Positions 54,701 through 64,000 of a stretch of DNA of 64,000 bases are shown piece after piece; position 1 is the stretch's first letter; each line of letters starts with the position of its first letter. The notes under the pieces were generated by a model, which was not told the origin of the DNA, ran no database searches, and saw only the letters and a list, made by a program, of their open reading frames with translations. The position numbers were made by a program, and so were the translations under genes. Source of the DNA: Trichodelitschia bisporula (Eukaryota > Ascomycota > Dothideomycetes > Phaeotrichales > Phaeotrichaceae); NCBI GenBank assembly GCA_010356995.1, contig ML996698.1, forward strand, positions 245,923-309,922, read 5' to 3'.

Positions 54701-55097
54701 TTCATCAGCCCTGTCCCACACCCCCAAACAAGCTCAACTCACGATACCAGTACGTCCCCGCCTTACTCGCTGTAAACGAATACGTAAAAACATTCCCCGG
54801 CGGAATCGGGCACTGAGTAACCGCAACGGGACCATCCATCTCCGCAGTCCCGTTCTGCCACAGACCGTGCCAGTGCAGACTCGTCGTCTCGTTGCCGAGC
54901 TTGTTGGTCACCTGCACGTTGACTTTCTCGCCGACCGTCGCCTCGAGCACGGGCGGCGGCCACTTGCCGTTGATGCCAATGACGGGCCGGGTGAAGCCGT
55001 CTGGTGCCGCGGAGGTCCATGTTGTGTCCCAGAGGTAGGTTTTTGCGGCGGCGGAGTGGAGAAGGCCCAGACCCAGGAAGAGGGCTGGTTTTATCAT
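51744..55097 (-). CDS. Fet3-type multicopper oxidase with a long acidic, dibasic-site-rich C-terminal tail
   Basis: Two exons, 55097-54743 and 54697-51744, giving 1102 residues, far above the usual 600-650. A signal peptide ([18 protein letters not shown]) is followed by three cupredoxin domains with all four copper-ligand clusters: [25 protein letters not shown], made by the splice; [13 protein letters not shown]; and [33 protein letters not shown] and PMKRDV favour the Fet3 ferroxidase group over laccases. Catalytic similarity ends near residue 495. Instead of the Fet3 membrane anchor there are about 560 residues rich in Asp, Ser and Glu, with about eleven dibasic KR/RR sites of Kex2 type and two nearly identical 44-residue repeats. 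The last residues ([13 protein letters not shown]) are mildly hydrophobic but too short for a membrane helix. Secretion, and processing by Kex2, are inferences. No Ftr1-type permease is in the window. Confidence 0.87.
52272..52535 (-). repeat. tandem coding repeat in the oxidase tail (2 x 132 bases)
   Basis: Two adjacent 44-codon units. Unit 1 (52535-52404) starts [20 protein letters not shown] and contains [20 protein letters not shown]. Unit 2 (52403-52272) starts [20 protein letters not shown] and contains [20 protein letters not shown]. Nearer the catalytic part, [20 protein letters not shown] with DRNVEHS is a diverged relative. Confidence 0.9.
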
Positions 55098-56982
55098 TAT
55101 GGATTAAGTAGAAAGAATAGGAAGAATGAGTGACTGGAATGAATGACTGAGAAGGATGGAAGAGGGGGGAGAAGGAGGGACAGACAAAAACGAGTGTGGG
55201 TGGGTTGATTGGGGACATATCTTGGGGGAGGCTGCTGGGAGGGTATTTGTATGTCCCCTCTGCTTCGCGGAGCTAATACCGATCTACGGAGGGAGTGGGT
55301 GGCGGGCGTGAGGGTGGAGCGCACGGCGACGGTGCCTGCGTTGGAGTGAGGCCCTTGACGTTGAGGGGACTGGGCATCGTGGCACCCAGCGTTACCAAGA
55401 TCAAGCCACCGGCGATATATGCCTTTGTGTGAGGGGGAGAATGCACCTGTATGGGGACAGGGCATTTCTGAAGGCCTTGGCTGCTTCTCACGGGCGATGG
55501 TGGTGGTGGTGGGAGTGAGACATGATAGAACCTGTGGTCGCGGTCGAACCAATTGGAGGCGTGGGTGGTGGGCGTAAGCAAATGATGGCGCAGATGAAGA
55601 TGGGGAGGTGGAGAGATGGGTTTGGTGATTTGATATCAAAACATATCGTCAGCTTAACGCGTAGACTCGATCTGTTTCCCTTCATCAGCAAGATGGAACG
55701 AATGCCATTCTTTACTCAACATCAATCCCAAAGACAACGCATCCCAAATCCGCACCAGCAGCTCCATTGCCCTCCAAAAATCCATAGTCCACCAAATCCA
55801 AAGTGAAGCAAAGCAATTCCCTAAGACACGATCAGTGCCGATCAGCAGGGAGTGCGATGTCGATCACCGGGGACACTACCGGGCCGCATTAGAGAAGCCT
55901 TGGAGCTAGCGCCACCGCTCCACCCGCATCCATCGTGGCGCCCACCCCCCAAGCCAATTAGCTCCATCGACGCCGAGCCTCCGCTGTCCAGATGCAGAAA
56001 TCCACTGTAAGACCGTTGATCACGACTTGTTTTCTCCTGTGGGATGAGACATACGACGGTATGGATCTGGGTGGAGTATTTGGCAAAGAAAACGAGGAGA
56101 AAAGAGAAAAGAATTTGCAGAATAATGGAAAAGACGGCATCAATTCCCCACCTGCGTCAAGAAGTTCGACAGCATCAACAAATCCAGGTTCGGCGCCTTC
56201 GGCATCGCCCGCCAACCGTCAGGAATCGGCTAGGACCCTTCAAATCCTGCCGAGAGCCGAGAGCCCGCCGAGATTTGGAAACGGCGTGTGGCTTTCGATG
56301 TGGAGCCGTGACCGCTGACAGTTGGCGGCTGAGGCGGCAGGCGGGCTGAGTCTCCGGGTGCGGGTTGCAGAATTGCAATTGCAATAGATACGGGAGGAAG
56401 ATCGGTGTTCAGGCCGCCGATATCCGCTTCGTATGGCTGTGTTGCGGATAGGACATGCTGATGCCGGAGGTCTTCGTCGACAGAGTCAGGGGAGATTTGG
56501 AGCATGCGGGTGGACATCGTGGGGACGATCGTGTATGCTTTTGGCCGTTGCTCCTTTTGCGTGTCTTACTGCTTGGTGTTCGTGATGCGATGGCTGTTGA
56601 CGTCATTTTCTGAGATGGAGGGGATGCTGAACGTGTAGGTCGTGATGGCGGATTGGTAAAATCTACGCAAGGCACGGCGCATGCGCTGACGGAGATATCT
56701 CGAGTGAGCATCCTCTACCAAGGTTGTGGCGATACTCAGAGAGGAGAATTTGGTGAGCAGTCATTCTATAAAAGCCCCGTCTTGTCTGCCGACGGAGAGA
56801 TCTAAACCTGATGTCTCTCCCCTTCCTAACGACGTGATGATACTCCGGGAGGAATTCTTGAACTACCGTTCCCACCGCCAAAAAGACCGATCTCAACTCT
56901 GATTCCATGAAACGTAACCTATCGCTGACATACCCATTAATCCTCCCACGCATCTCGCCATTAAACTCCAAATGCACCATCC
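55098..56982. other. intergenic between two minus-strand genes
   Basis: Contains the promoter of the oxidase (55098-55700). A possible small gene at about 55900-56520 is listed separately. Otherwise nothing is supported. Confidence 0.45.
55900..56520 (-). CDS. possible small unrecognised gene
   Basis: Minus-strand frames hint at a short spliced gene: MSTRMLQISPDSVDEDLRHQ with HVLSATQPYEADIGGLNTDL (from 56517), then PIPDGWRAMPKAPNLDLLML with SNFLTQ after a candidate acceptor near 56232 and ending at a donor near 56152, then a last exon after the acceptor near 56038. Exon joins could not be fixed with confidence, and no family is recognised. Confidence 0.22.
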
Positions 56983-57952
56983 TCAAAGAATCCCAGGCAC
57001 AACTGACCCCCTCCCCCCAACCTTCTCCCCCCCAAACCTCTCCACATACCACTCCTTCCCTTGAACAGCCCTCGGCAACATACTAAAAACCTCATTAAGC
57101 ACAAACGCTCTCGCCGGTCCACATCCCCACCCCGCCATAACCCAGTACCCCGTCCACTCGACCCACTCACACACATAATGCGGATACAGTATCCATTTGA
57201 ACAGCCCGTCTTCAGGGAGCAAGTACACCTTCTCCACACCCCTCTTCCCCCGCTCCTCCGCCTTCTCCTGCTTGCGCGCCGCCTCCCTCCTCAACCTCCT
57301 CAACACTTCATCATGGTACACATTCCCTACCAACCCGCACAGCCAAATCGCAGCTCCCACATACACCTGCGTCCCACGGCCCGCCCAGTAAGCACCCGTC
57401 GTGGGCCCGTACCCAGCGAGCCACCCGCCCAGCGCGGTCGCGTTAGAAAATTGGAAGCTCAGCGCGGCGATCCAGACTAAGGGGTGAATGGGGCTCATAC
57501 TCGGGTTGAGGTAGAGCGGGGAGAGCAGCGCGCGGTTGAGGTAATGAAGTGTCTGGGATGGGGGTTAGCTACGGGGATTTGGGAAGGGGGGGAGGTTTGG
57601 TATGGGAAGGTGAGACCTACGAACATGCCCGCCATGACCCAATTCTCTTTCGGGAGGCTGGTAATTCCGAGAGAAGGCGGTAGGGTGTACATGTTATACA
57701 GCAGGAGGCAGAAGCCAGGCGTTTCCATAGTCGCCCACGCCCATTTCCCAGGTATGTTGAGCCGACTAACAACGCTTGTTTTGCCCATCGGGTACCAGGT
57801 CGTCAACCATTGCACCGTCGTGAACTACGATAAATGAGATCAGAACAGAAACGTTGAGTTGGGGGCCTGACCAGTGGGAAAAAATCCCAGACGCGGCAGA
57901 GGAGGTCCCAATTCGAGCGCGAGGGGGGGATCCACCCTTGGATTAGAGGCAT
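56983..57952 (-). CDS. steroid 5-alpha-reductase family protein
   Basis: Three exons on the minus strand: 57952-57872, 57824-57621, 57552-56983, giving 284 residues. The parts join in frame: MPLIQGWIPPSRSNWDLLCR, then VQWLTTWYPMGKTSVV-like residues (TTWYPMGKTS), GFCLLLYNMYTLPPSLG, and after the second intron TLHYLNRALLSPLYLNPSMS. The C-terminal catalytic domain ends ILYPHYVCEWVEWTGYWVMA, PRAFVLNE-type residues and KEWYVERFGG, with the PHY-CEW-EW pattern of the 3-oxo-5-alpha-steroid 4-dehydrogenase C-terminal domain. Several membrane helices are evident. The family reduces steroid, enoyl-CoA (Tsc13) or polyprenol (Dfg10) double bonds with NADPH; this sequence looks closest to the SRD5A1 branch, but the substrate is not readable. 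Confidence 0.85.
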
Positions 57953-59007
57953 TATCGTGACGATGGTGGGGAGCTTGAATATGTAGGTTTGAATCTTGGA
58001 GGCGGATGTAAAAGTTGAGAGGTGAGGTGGTGGGCGTGACTGCGATCGGAAGCTAGGGGAGCTTTGCGGCGACCGTAAGGTTAAAAGTGTCGTGGGCCAA
58101 GACTGGGGGGCTGGGCCGAAAGGCTGACTACCGTACTGGGGTGCTATTTTGAGGTGTCCGCACGTTGGATGTGCTAATGGGAAGGCTATAATAGCGTCGA
58201 TGGACTTTAGATCGAACTAAAGGGTTTAAGTACGCAAACGGAACGTCCATGGTTCAATAGACAAGATGAAGTAGTCAACTCAGAGCTGTCAAGATCGCAT
58301 AGATGCGTTTTGCTGATTCGGTTGAAAATATCAACCCAGGACAACAACCACACCAGCAATTCAACTCGACTTGACGGAGAAATTCGACGGAGTGTCATGG
58401 GAGCGGGGCTCATCAATTGCAAAGGCGAACGTGAAATCTGAAGATTGAAGGAAAAGACGAGAAGAGGAAGAGAGGAAGAGAGGAAGAGAAGAAAAGATCC
58501 TCAAGAATAAATACAAGATGAAGCCATGTATCCTCCTATACTCCTTCCTTCTATCATGCGCACATTACATCATGCTTCTCCCTCGGATAAGAACGCTCCT
58601 TCCTGACATATCAATGCTCCTTGCCTCATGCCTACATCAGAGCGTACGCTGAGCATCCAGAGTTGAGTAGACGATACGAAGACCGTCAATTTATAGTCCT
58701 CCACCATGCGCAAATGAATCTCGCGTATTCGGTTCACAATATCATTCTGGCACAACGACCCCTTCAACTGGACTTGATATAAAAGTTCGATTCATAGCCC
58801 TCCCGGCTCAAGTTCATAAATACCACCCTCCCATGCTTTCAACCCATCAATGCGGCGTTTAGCCCACATGCAGACTGCATATGCTTGCAAACGCAAGAGG
58901 ACACCAGAACGCCCGAAATCTCCCCAGCAAACACCACCCACCGGCCGCACATGCAAAAACGACGTCACATGTACAACAAGCACCCAAACTTCACCCCCTC
59001 AAACTCC
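57953..59007. other. intergenic with one copy of a dispersed repeat
   Basis: Promoter of the reductase gene on the left, 3' flank of SOK1 on the right, and copy C of the repeat at 58425-58645. A purine-rich gaagaggaagagaggaagag run (58458-58495) is part of that copy. Confidence 0.5.
58425..58645 (+). repeat. dispersed repeat, copy C
   Basis: Purine-rich block, then aataaatacaagatg, ctcctatactccttcc, ttctatcatgcgcacattac, atcaatgctccttgcctcat and gcctacatca, matching copies A and B in order. It carries a short internal extra segment compared with copy B. Confidence 0.6.
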
Positions 59008-61890
59008 TCAGGACATTGCCTCCTCCTCCCCCAACCCCTCCACCTCCCTCGCAACCTCCTCATACCACCCCCCATGCGCCCTCCTATCAACCTCACTAAC
59101 CCTCCCCAACCCCTCCACCACCTCCCCGACCAAAGCAATAAACTCCGCAAGCCCACTCCCCGCCAGCCCCTCACTAGCAACACTCGCCTGCCTCACCCTC
59201 TCCCCAGAACTACTCGCCCCGAGCCGGCCAAACACATGCGCGCGCAGCCGCTGGAACAAGACTTTCATAACCGGGTCCGTAAGCCGACCCGTCTCGGCCT
59301 GCGGCAAAAGGCGCGAAATCGTGCCCTGGAGCTGAGCACGCGTGGCGGCGGGCATAGCGTGCGCACTCTCCAGCGCCGTCATAAGCCGCGCCGCGACACC
59401 GCTCTCGCTGACGTCTTCGGAGCTGTACCTCGCGGCTTTGATAACGTCGCACATGCGCGCCGCCTGCGCCTTCCACTGCACGCGCACATCGCGCTTAAGC
59501 AAGTTCTTCGCCGTGAGCAGCACCGCGCCCACAAAAACCACGCGCACCGTATCCGCCCTAAAACGCGCTATCCGCGCCGCGTCCATCTCGAGCGTCTCTG
59601 GCAGATCATCGAGTTTAAGCGGGGTTGTGGCGATGGCCAGATCGACGAGCCCCCTTGCGTAGATCTTCTGATTTGTGGGCATGTTGCGCGGGTCGCGCCG
59701 GTCTGCTTCGGTGACGACGTTGACGGCGGCGTTTTTCCACCAGCGGCGCGTTTTGGACAGGGAGATTTTACCAGCCGCGAGATCGCGCGCGAAGGCGCGT
59801 TGTTCGTAGCCGGCTGCTTCTTTGATGAGGCGCGGGGCGACAGAGGCGAGGAGGAAATTGGAGTAGTCGAGGCTGAGGAGGTCGATCATGTGGAGCAGCT
59901 TGAACAGTTTCTCGATCATTTCCTCCAGATTGCCGTACGTCTGCAGATCCGTCGCTAGGGCCTGGACCTCCGCGTCACGGAACGGGGCGCATAGCTTTGG
60001 TAGAATGGATGCCATGAACGAGAAGAAGTTCTGGTATGAGAAGACGCCCTGCTCGCATTGTCGCTGGACGTGCTCAGGGTCAAGCACCTCGGAAATCAGC
60101 GTCTTGAGCGAGTTATCCGGCTTCGAGCTCCCGAGAAGATGAAGCAGCTTGCTACGGATGTTCTGCGCCATAGCCATGGTCCACGCGTCGCCCTCGCCCT
60201 GCTCATACCCGCGCCGCATGCTATCACAGACTTGGCGATTGAGCGCGTCGCGCAGATCGGAGTGCGGGCCCACGTCGATGCGGTACTCCTTGTCGATAGC
60301 CAGCTCATGCGTGAGGACGCGGTTGTCCGGGATGACAGAAAAGAGCCTTGTCAAGGCGTTAGCCTGCGAGCCGTCTGGCGACACCGGCTGGGCGAGATGG
60401 GACGTCGTCTCCGCCGTGACCGTGACAGCATCACTGCCGTCGCTAGCCTCAGGGTGGATGACGTGGGAGTCAGCAACGCGCGGCCGCACATCCCCGACGG
60501 GCTTCCTGCGCAAGCGCGCACGGCGGCTCTCGCGAATGGCTTTCTTGATGAGCATATTCGCGCGGTCGTGCCCGGCGAGCTTGCGGATCTTGGAATAGAT
60601 GGCAAGTTGGTTTTCGCGGATTCCGTTGCGGTAGTCGTCGGCCACGCCGCCGTCAGTGTCGTCTTTGACAGTCTGCCAGATGGCGTCGAGGTTCACGAAG
60701 CTAGCTACCATGATATCAATAAGCGCAGATGCGTCCTGAGACTTCCAGTCCCCAAAGGCGGTCAAGAACGTGGCGTGGGCAAGGTGCAGGTTCTCAATCT
60801 GAGTTGCGCCCGGGCGAAATCGGTTGAAGGTTGTGCTCTTTGATACAGTGGCCTCGAAGCAAATCACCAGGTCCTTGGCCTTGGTGATGAGATCCTGCTC
60901 CTGCTCACCATCCTTGGTGAAGACAGCCGCTGGATGGCCCAGAATGAGATATGCGGTAAGGAAGTTCTTGGTCGAGGTGCTGATATCCGTCGCCTTCTGG
61001 TCATTCTCATGTAGCTCGTACAGCCCGAGAACCTTGGCCGTGATTCCCAAGACCTTCTCGTTGAGCAGCAGTCCGGAAATGTCCTCAAACGTCGTGTCGT
61101 GCACTTTGTCAATGGTGAGTCCCAATTTGGCGAACTCGTCCAACACAGCCTTCCTATGGCCAGTACGCCATGCACGTTGGATACACGTCGCTGCGACCTC
61201 GGAGTCCATCTTCGGAGGTGCCTTGATAACAGGCTTCTTGCCTTCGTTGGTCGCCGGATAACTGGCGGTGCGCGGACGGCGCGTGTTGCGCTTATATTCC
61301 AGGCGACGGCGCTCCGCATCCGCCAGCTTCTCCTCCATCTCGAGTCTGTACCGCTCCTCCTCAGCGGCCCGCCGCTCCTTCATCTCCTCAGCCACCTTCT
61401 TCGCGCGCCGCACCTCCTCGGCGCACGAAGCAGCCACCTGGGCGAGGTGCTTCTCCCGCGCCTGCTGCGCAGCGAGCGCGCGCTCCTCGCTATTGGACCC
61501 ACGGGGCATGGACTTAGCGAGCGCAGCGCGGATACGCACCTGTTCGGCGTGGGCTTCGCGGGCAGCGAGGCGGGCCTTGCGGCTCTCGAGGATGGATGCG
61601 CGGCGCAGGTACTGGGCGACATGGTTGGAGCGGCAAGCGGCACGGTAGGAGCTGTTGGACAGCTGGGAGTGGACGGAGGACATGGAGTTGCGACGCGAAG
61701 AGGCGGCGGAGGAGAGACTCTTGCGGCGGTGGTTGGGTGGCCGGTAGAAGCGCGCGGCGATGCGGGCGGGGGGTGCGAAGGCGTGGCCGGCGCTGTCGGA
61801 GACGGTCAAGTCTTCGCATTCTTCGGGGATGTCATCGTTAGGAGGGAGGGAGGGGAGTTGGACCTGTTGAGGAGGTTGTTCGGAAGCCAT
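59008..61890 (-). CDS. SOK1: Tcp11/Sok1 family protein
   Basis: Single exon, 960 residues. An N-terminal Ser/Arg-rich region and a long charged coiled coil (about residues 95-205, e.g. EERALAAQQAREKHLAQVAA, EEMKERRAAEEERYRLEMEE) are followed by an IQ-like motif (VAATCIQRAWRTGHRKAV) and the T-complex 11 domain: TFLTAFGDWKSQDASALIDI, LGSSKPDNSLKTLISEVLDP, CEQGVFSYQNFFSFMASILP, KLCAPFRDAEVQALATDLQT, EKLFKLLHMIDLLSLDYSNF and RRWWKNAAVN. Yeast Sok1 suppresses loss of cAMP-dependent kinase activity, and fungal homologues act in cAMP/PKA-linked growth control; IQ motifs usually bind calmodulin, but that is an inference here. The C-terminus ends in an acidic EVEGLGEEEAMS. Confidence 0.9.
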   Translation of the reverse strand: MASEQPPQQVQLPSLPPNDDIPEECEDLTVSDSAGHAFAPPARIAARFYRPPNHRRKSLSSAASSRRNSMSSVHSQLSNSSYRAACRSNHVAQYLRRASILESRKARLAAREAHAEQVRIRAALAKSMPRGSNSEERALAAQQAREKHLAQVAASCAEEVRRAKKVAEEMKERRAAEEERYRLEMEEKLADAERRRLEYKRNTRRPRTASYPATNEGKKPVIKAPPKMDSEVAATCIQRAWRTGHRKAVLDEFAKLGLTIDKVHDTTFEDISGLLLNEKVLGITAKVLGLYELHENDQKATDISTSTKNFLTAYLILGHPAAVFTKDGEQEQDLITKAKDLVICFEATVSKSTTFNRFRPGATQIENLHLAHATFLTAFGDWKSQDASALIDIMVASFVNLDAIWQTVKDDTDGGVADDYRNGIRENQLAIYSKIRKLAGHDRANMLIKKAIRESRRARLRRKPVGDVRPRVADSHVIHPEASDGSDAVTVTAETTSHLAQPVSPDGSQANALTRLFSVIPDNRVLTHELAIDKEYRIDVGPHSDLRDALNRQVCDSMRRGYEQGEGDAWTMAMAQNIRSKLLHLLGSSKPDNSLKTLISEVLDPEHVQRQCEQGVFSYQNFFSFMASILPKLCAPFRDAEVQALATDLQTYGNLEEMIEKLFKLLHMIDLLSLDYSNFLLASVAPRLIKEAAGYEQRAFARDLAAGKISLSKTRRWWKNAAVNVVTEADRRDPRNMPTNQKIYARGLVDLAIATTPLKLDDLPETLEMDAARIARFRADTVRVVFVGAVLLTAKNLLKRDVRVQWKAQAARMCDVIKAARYSSEDVSESGVAARLMTALESAHAMPAATRAQLQGTISRLLPQAETGRLTDPVMKVLFQRLRAHVFGRLGASSSGERVRQASVASEGLAGSGLAEFIALVGEVVEGLGRVSEVDRRAHGGWYEEVAREVEGLGEEEAMS

Positions 61891-64000
61891 TGCTATGGAT
61901 TTGTGTGTTGTTGTGGTCCAGGTTGGGGTGCGGGAAAGTGTGTGGTAGGAAGTTTGAGGGTCGGTGAGCTCTCTCGTGAATGTAAAGTGCCTGTTGGCAG
62001 TGGACTACGTGCAAACCGAAGCGGTAGACTCTAGAGATGGATGCGTAAGTGCGAGTGACGGGAGCAGATCTTCGCTGTCAAAGAACGCCAAAGGATAGGG
62101 ATGCAGATGCAAGATGCAAGCGGCGTGGGGGTGCGTGAGACTCTAGTAATAAGCGACGAGCAAAGCTCCTTCGAGGAAAGGACAACAAAGAAGAAGAGGC
62201 GGACGTCAAGAAAGAGGCTCCCCAGGGAGTAGGTGAAGAGGAGTGGTTAGAGAAGAGGGGAAATAACAGATGACGGAGCTGAGCGTGCTGAAGGTTGGCG
62301 GAGGAGAGGCAGGCGGATGCAACGGCGCAGCTGCAGGCAGCGGCCGACAACCTTGCTTGGTCAGTGTCGGTGGCTGACTTTTGGTGGTTGGCAGGCAAAG
62401 TCGAGGCCTTGGCTCGTGGTTCCTCGACAAAGACAGCGCGGATACGGAGGTTGTGAGAACACCGACTGCAAGAGCACGCGAGAACGGGACCCGATGGCGC
62501 TTTTGGCGATATCGAGGGTGTTGCTTCAGGAACAAGAAGAAGAAGTTAACGAAATAATGGAGAAGGAGAGCGGAAGAAGTGGACGAAAGCGACTTAATGT
62601 TGGCGTCATGACAACCACGACCAGGTCTGCCTTGATCTCTGTAGCTCAGATACGATAGGCGCCTCTCAGCACGGGGTTCTCCTCTCCTATGGTATCGAGA
62701 TGCTGCAGCAAAAGCACGTCAGCCCTTACTGACATTAGGCGGTTATCTTCGTCTGTCAGCACGGCAGCATGGCCAGACGTTGCATGATCTGAGCACGAGA
62801 ACCTTCCACCATTTTGCCTGCTGATTGACTGATCTCATCCATGCACTTGGAAGCAGGCTGGATCACGGGATTTTGCGCCTATCGACCTCTGCAACATCGA
62901 ACATTGATGGCATTGACGGCTTTCGTATCTTTATCATGCAATCACACTCTCCCTTACGGTGCTATGCGTCAAACAGTACTCACGATGGAGAGCCCCTGGG
63001 TGTGCCGTCTGTCTCTCCGGAAGTCAGTTGACCGCCATCCTCTCCCACTGATACGGCAACTCCCACAACGAGCGAGCACACAACCCGCAGTGATATCGTC
63101 AGCATGCGCCATGAGGATCCGGAACTCCAAAAAATCCAAAGCCGCCAGGCAAGCTTTGGGCATTCAATTATATAGGCCTCATGCCTTGAAGAACATTGAC
63201 CGGACCGCCAACACCGCCTCTCAACCAACCTCTGATGAGACAGGCTCGCATGATAGTTCCCCCCATCTGTACAGCATCATGACTAGTCATCCAACCGGCT
63301 TCCCCGGCGCTTGTCCGACCACTAGTACTCTGCGAGCTCCGGGTGAATCGGAACTCGGATGTCGCACTCATCACCACTTCGGCCCGTATTATTCGGCCCG
63401 ATCGCAGGTGTCGGACCTTGGAGATGGCAACTGTTCAACAGCCGCACGAGGTACTTCACAATTCCTTGCGAAGGCCAATAACCTCCAGACTTGCGGTGCT
63501 GCTATCGCGGGCATCTCATGGTTCGCTCTTGTTCCACCGACATTCTACCCAAAAGATTTGGCAGATGGTCCCGGTGAGGTCACTTTCGCTCGGATCTTCC
63601 GCAGCAGCCCAGATAGGAGTCATAGACTGGTTCTTGCTCCTAGGTTATACACATTGCAGCTCATCATCATTGCCAGTAAAGAGGGCAGCCTTTTGAACTA
63701 GGTCCACTGAAAACCACAGCATCTTGCTAAAAAGACACCTCCCCGTCATATCAACTTCAGGACTTCCCCCTTTGCAGAAGGCCCTGAAAGACGTCCACAC
63801 AACCTTCATTGCAGGCTGACCCTCGACCCCGTTCAAGTAACGAAACTCAACCTACTGTGGCCACCATCTCACCAGGGATGATGGGAGCAAAGGCTCATTA
63901 CGTGCGAAGGTAACTTGCAATGCTGATGATTGAAGTAAAGACAAAGAGAGGAAGAGAGTCGGAGACTCTCGAGACTTTTAAACACACGATGCCAAGTATC
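61891..64000. other. upstream region of SOK1 and gene-poor right end
   Basis: 61891-62700 is the pyrimidine-rich (minus-strand) leader of SOK1. The longest frame to the right (plus 62841-63701) has no recognisable domain or biased codon use and is not called. The last 76 bases are copy D of the dispersed repeat. Confidence 0.4.
63925..64000 (+). repeat. dispersed repeat, copy D (cut by the window edge)
   Basis: Reads gatgattgaagtaaagacaa, agaggaagagagtcggagac, tctcgagact, aaacacacgatgcc, matching the first half of copies A-C, especially copy B (agactctcgagact). Confidence 0.55.

Noticed and set aside
61099-62034. Long plus-strand frames across the SOK1 locus
   Set aside because: Antisense shadows of the Tcp11/Sok1 coding sequence.
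62841-63701. 286-residue plus-strand frame near the right end
   Set aside because: No recognisable domain and random-looking composition; ends in the flank of the dispersed repeat.

Overview
The window is nuclear DNA of a filamentous ascomycete (Pezizomycotina). The evidence is about twenty protein genes split by very short introns (mostly 42-65 bases, GT..AG, often with a CTAAC or TACTAAC branch site), GC-rich coding sequence, and fungal families such as Sog2, DUF2408, DUF3984, Ima1, a fungal MHYT protein and a Fet3-type oxidase. I cannot fix the genus. It is draft assembly: 165 N's lie inside one gene (25533-25697). I saw no tRNA, rRNA, CRISPR array, retroelement or DNA transposase gene.

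Layout. 0-10.2 kb is a dense housekeeping block: a partial Ecm25-like CRAL-TRIO/RhoGAP gene, SOG2 (RAM network), ribosomal stalk protein P1, a DUF2408 protein, a compact SET-domain protein and the TRAPP subunit TRAPPC13. 10.2-14.0 kb has no convincing gene but holds purine/pyrimidine simple repeats. 14.0-28 kb carries a DENN-domain protein, a Tag1-like vacuolar membrane protein (DUF3712), ALG11, COX18 and an MHYT membrane protein. 28-35 kb is sparse, with an unrecognised acidic protein and a DUF3984 protein. 35-39.3 kb holds SIW14, ERG19 and a holocytochrome c synthase.

40.5-45.3 kb is the oddest DNA. No intact gene is visible, but short pieces that read as parts of housekeeping genes follow one another on the minus strand in shifting frames: the NAC alpha subunit EGD2 (twice), an Agc1-type mitochondrial carrier, and the bisphosphatase half of 6-phosphofructo-2-kinase. 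Unrecognised pieces lie between them. It looks like a decayed gene-fragment mosaic.

46.2-62 kb carries a PLAC8 protein, IMA1, mitochondrial uL24m, a Fet3-type multicopper oxidase, a steroid 5-alpha-reductase family protein and a Tcp11/Sok1 protein. The oxidase is unusual: about 560 residues of acidic, repeat-containing tail, dotted with dibasic (Kex2-like) sites, follow the catalytic domains. A dispersed repeat of roughly 200 bases occurs four times between 47 kb and the right edge.

Neighbouring genes do not form one pathway. Divergent pairs with short shared promoters (RPP1/DUF2408, SET/TRAPPC13, ALG11/COX18, ERG19/heme lyase, IMA1/uL24m) and tight convergent pairs are the main organising feature. 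Mitochondrial functions recur (COX18, heme lyase, uL24m), as do secretory and vacuolar functions (TRAPPC13, ALG11, Tag1-like, DENN).
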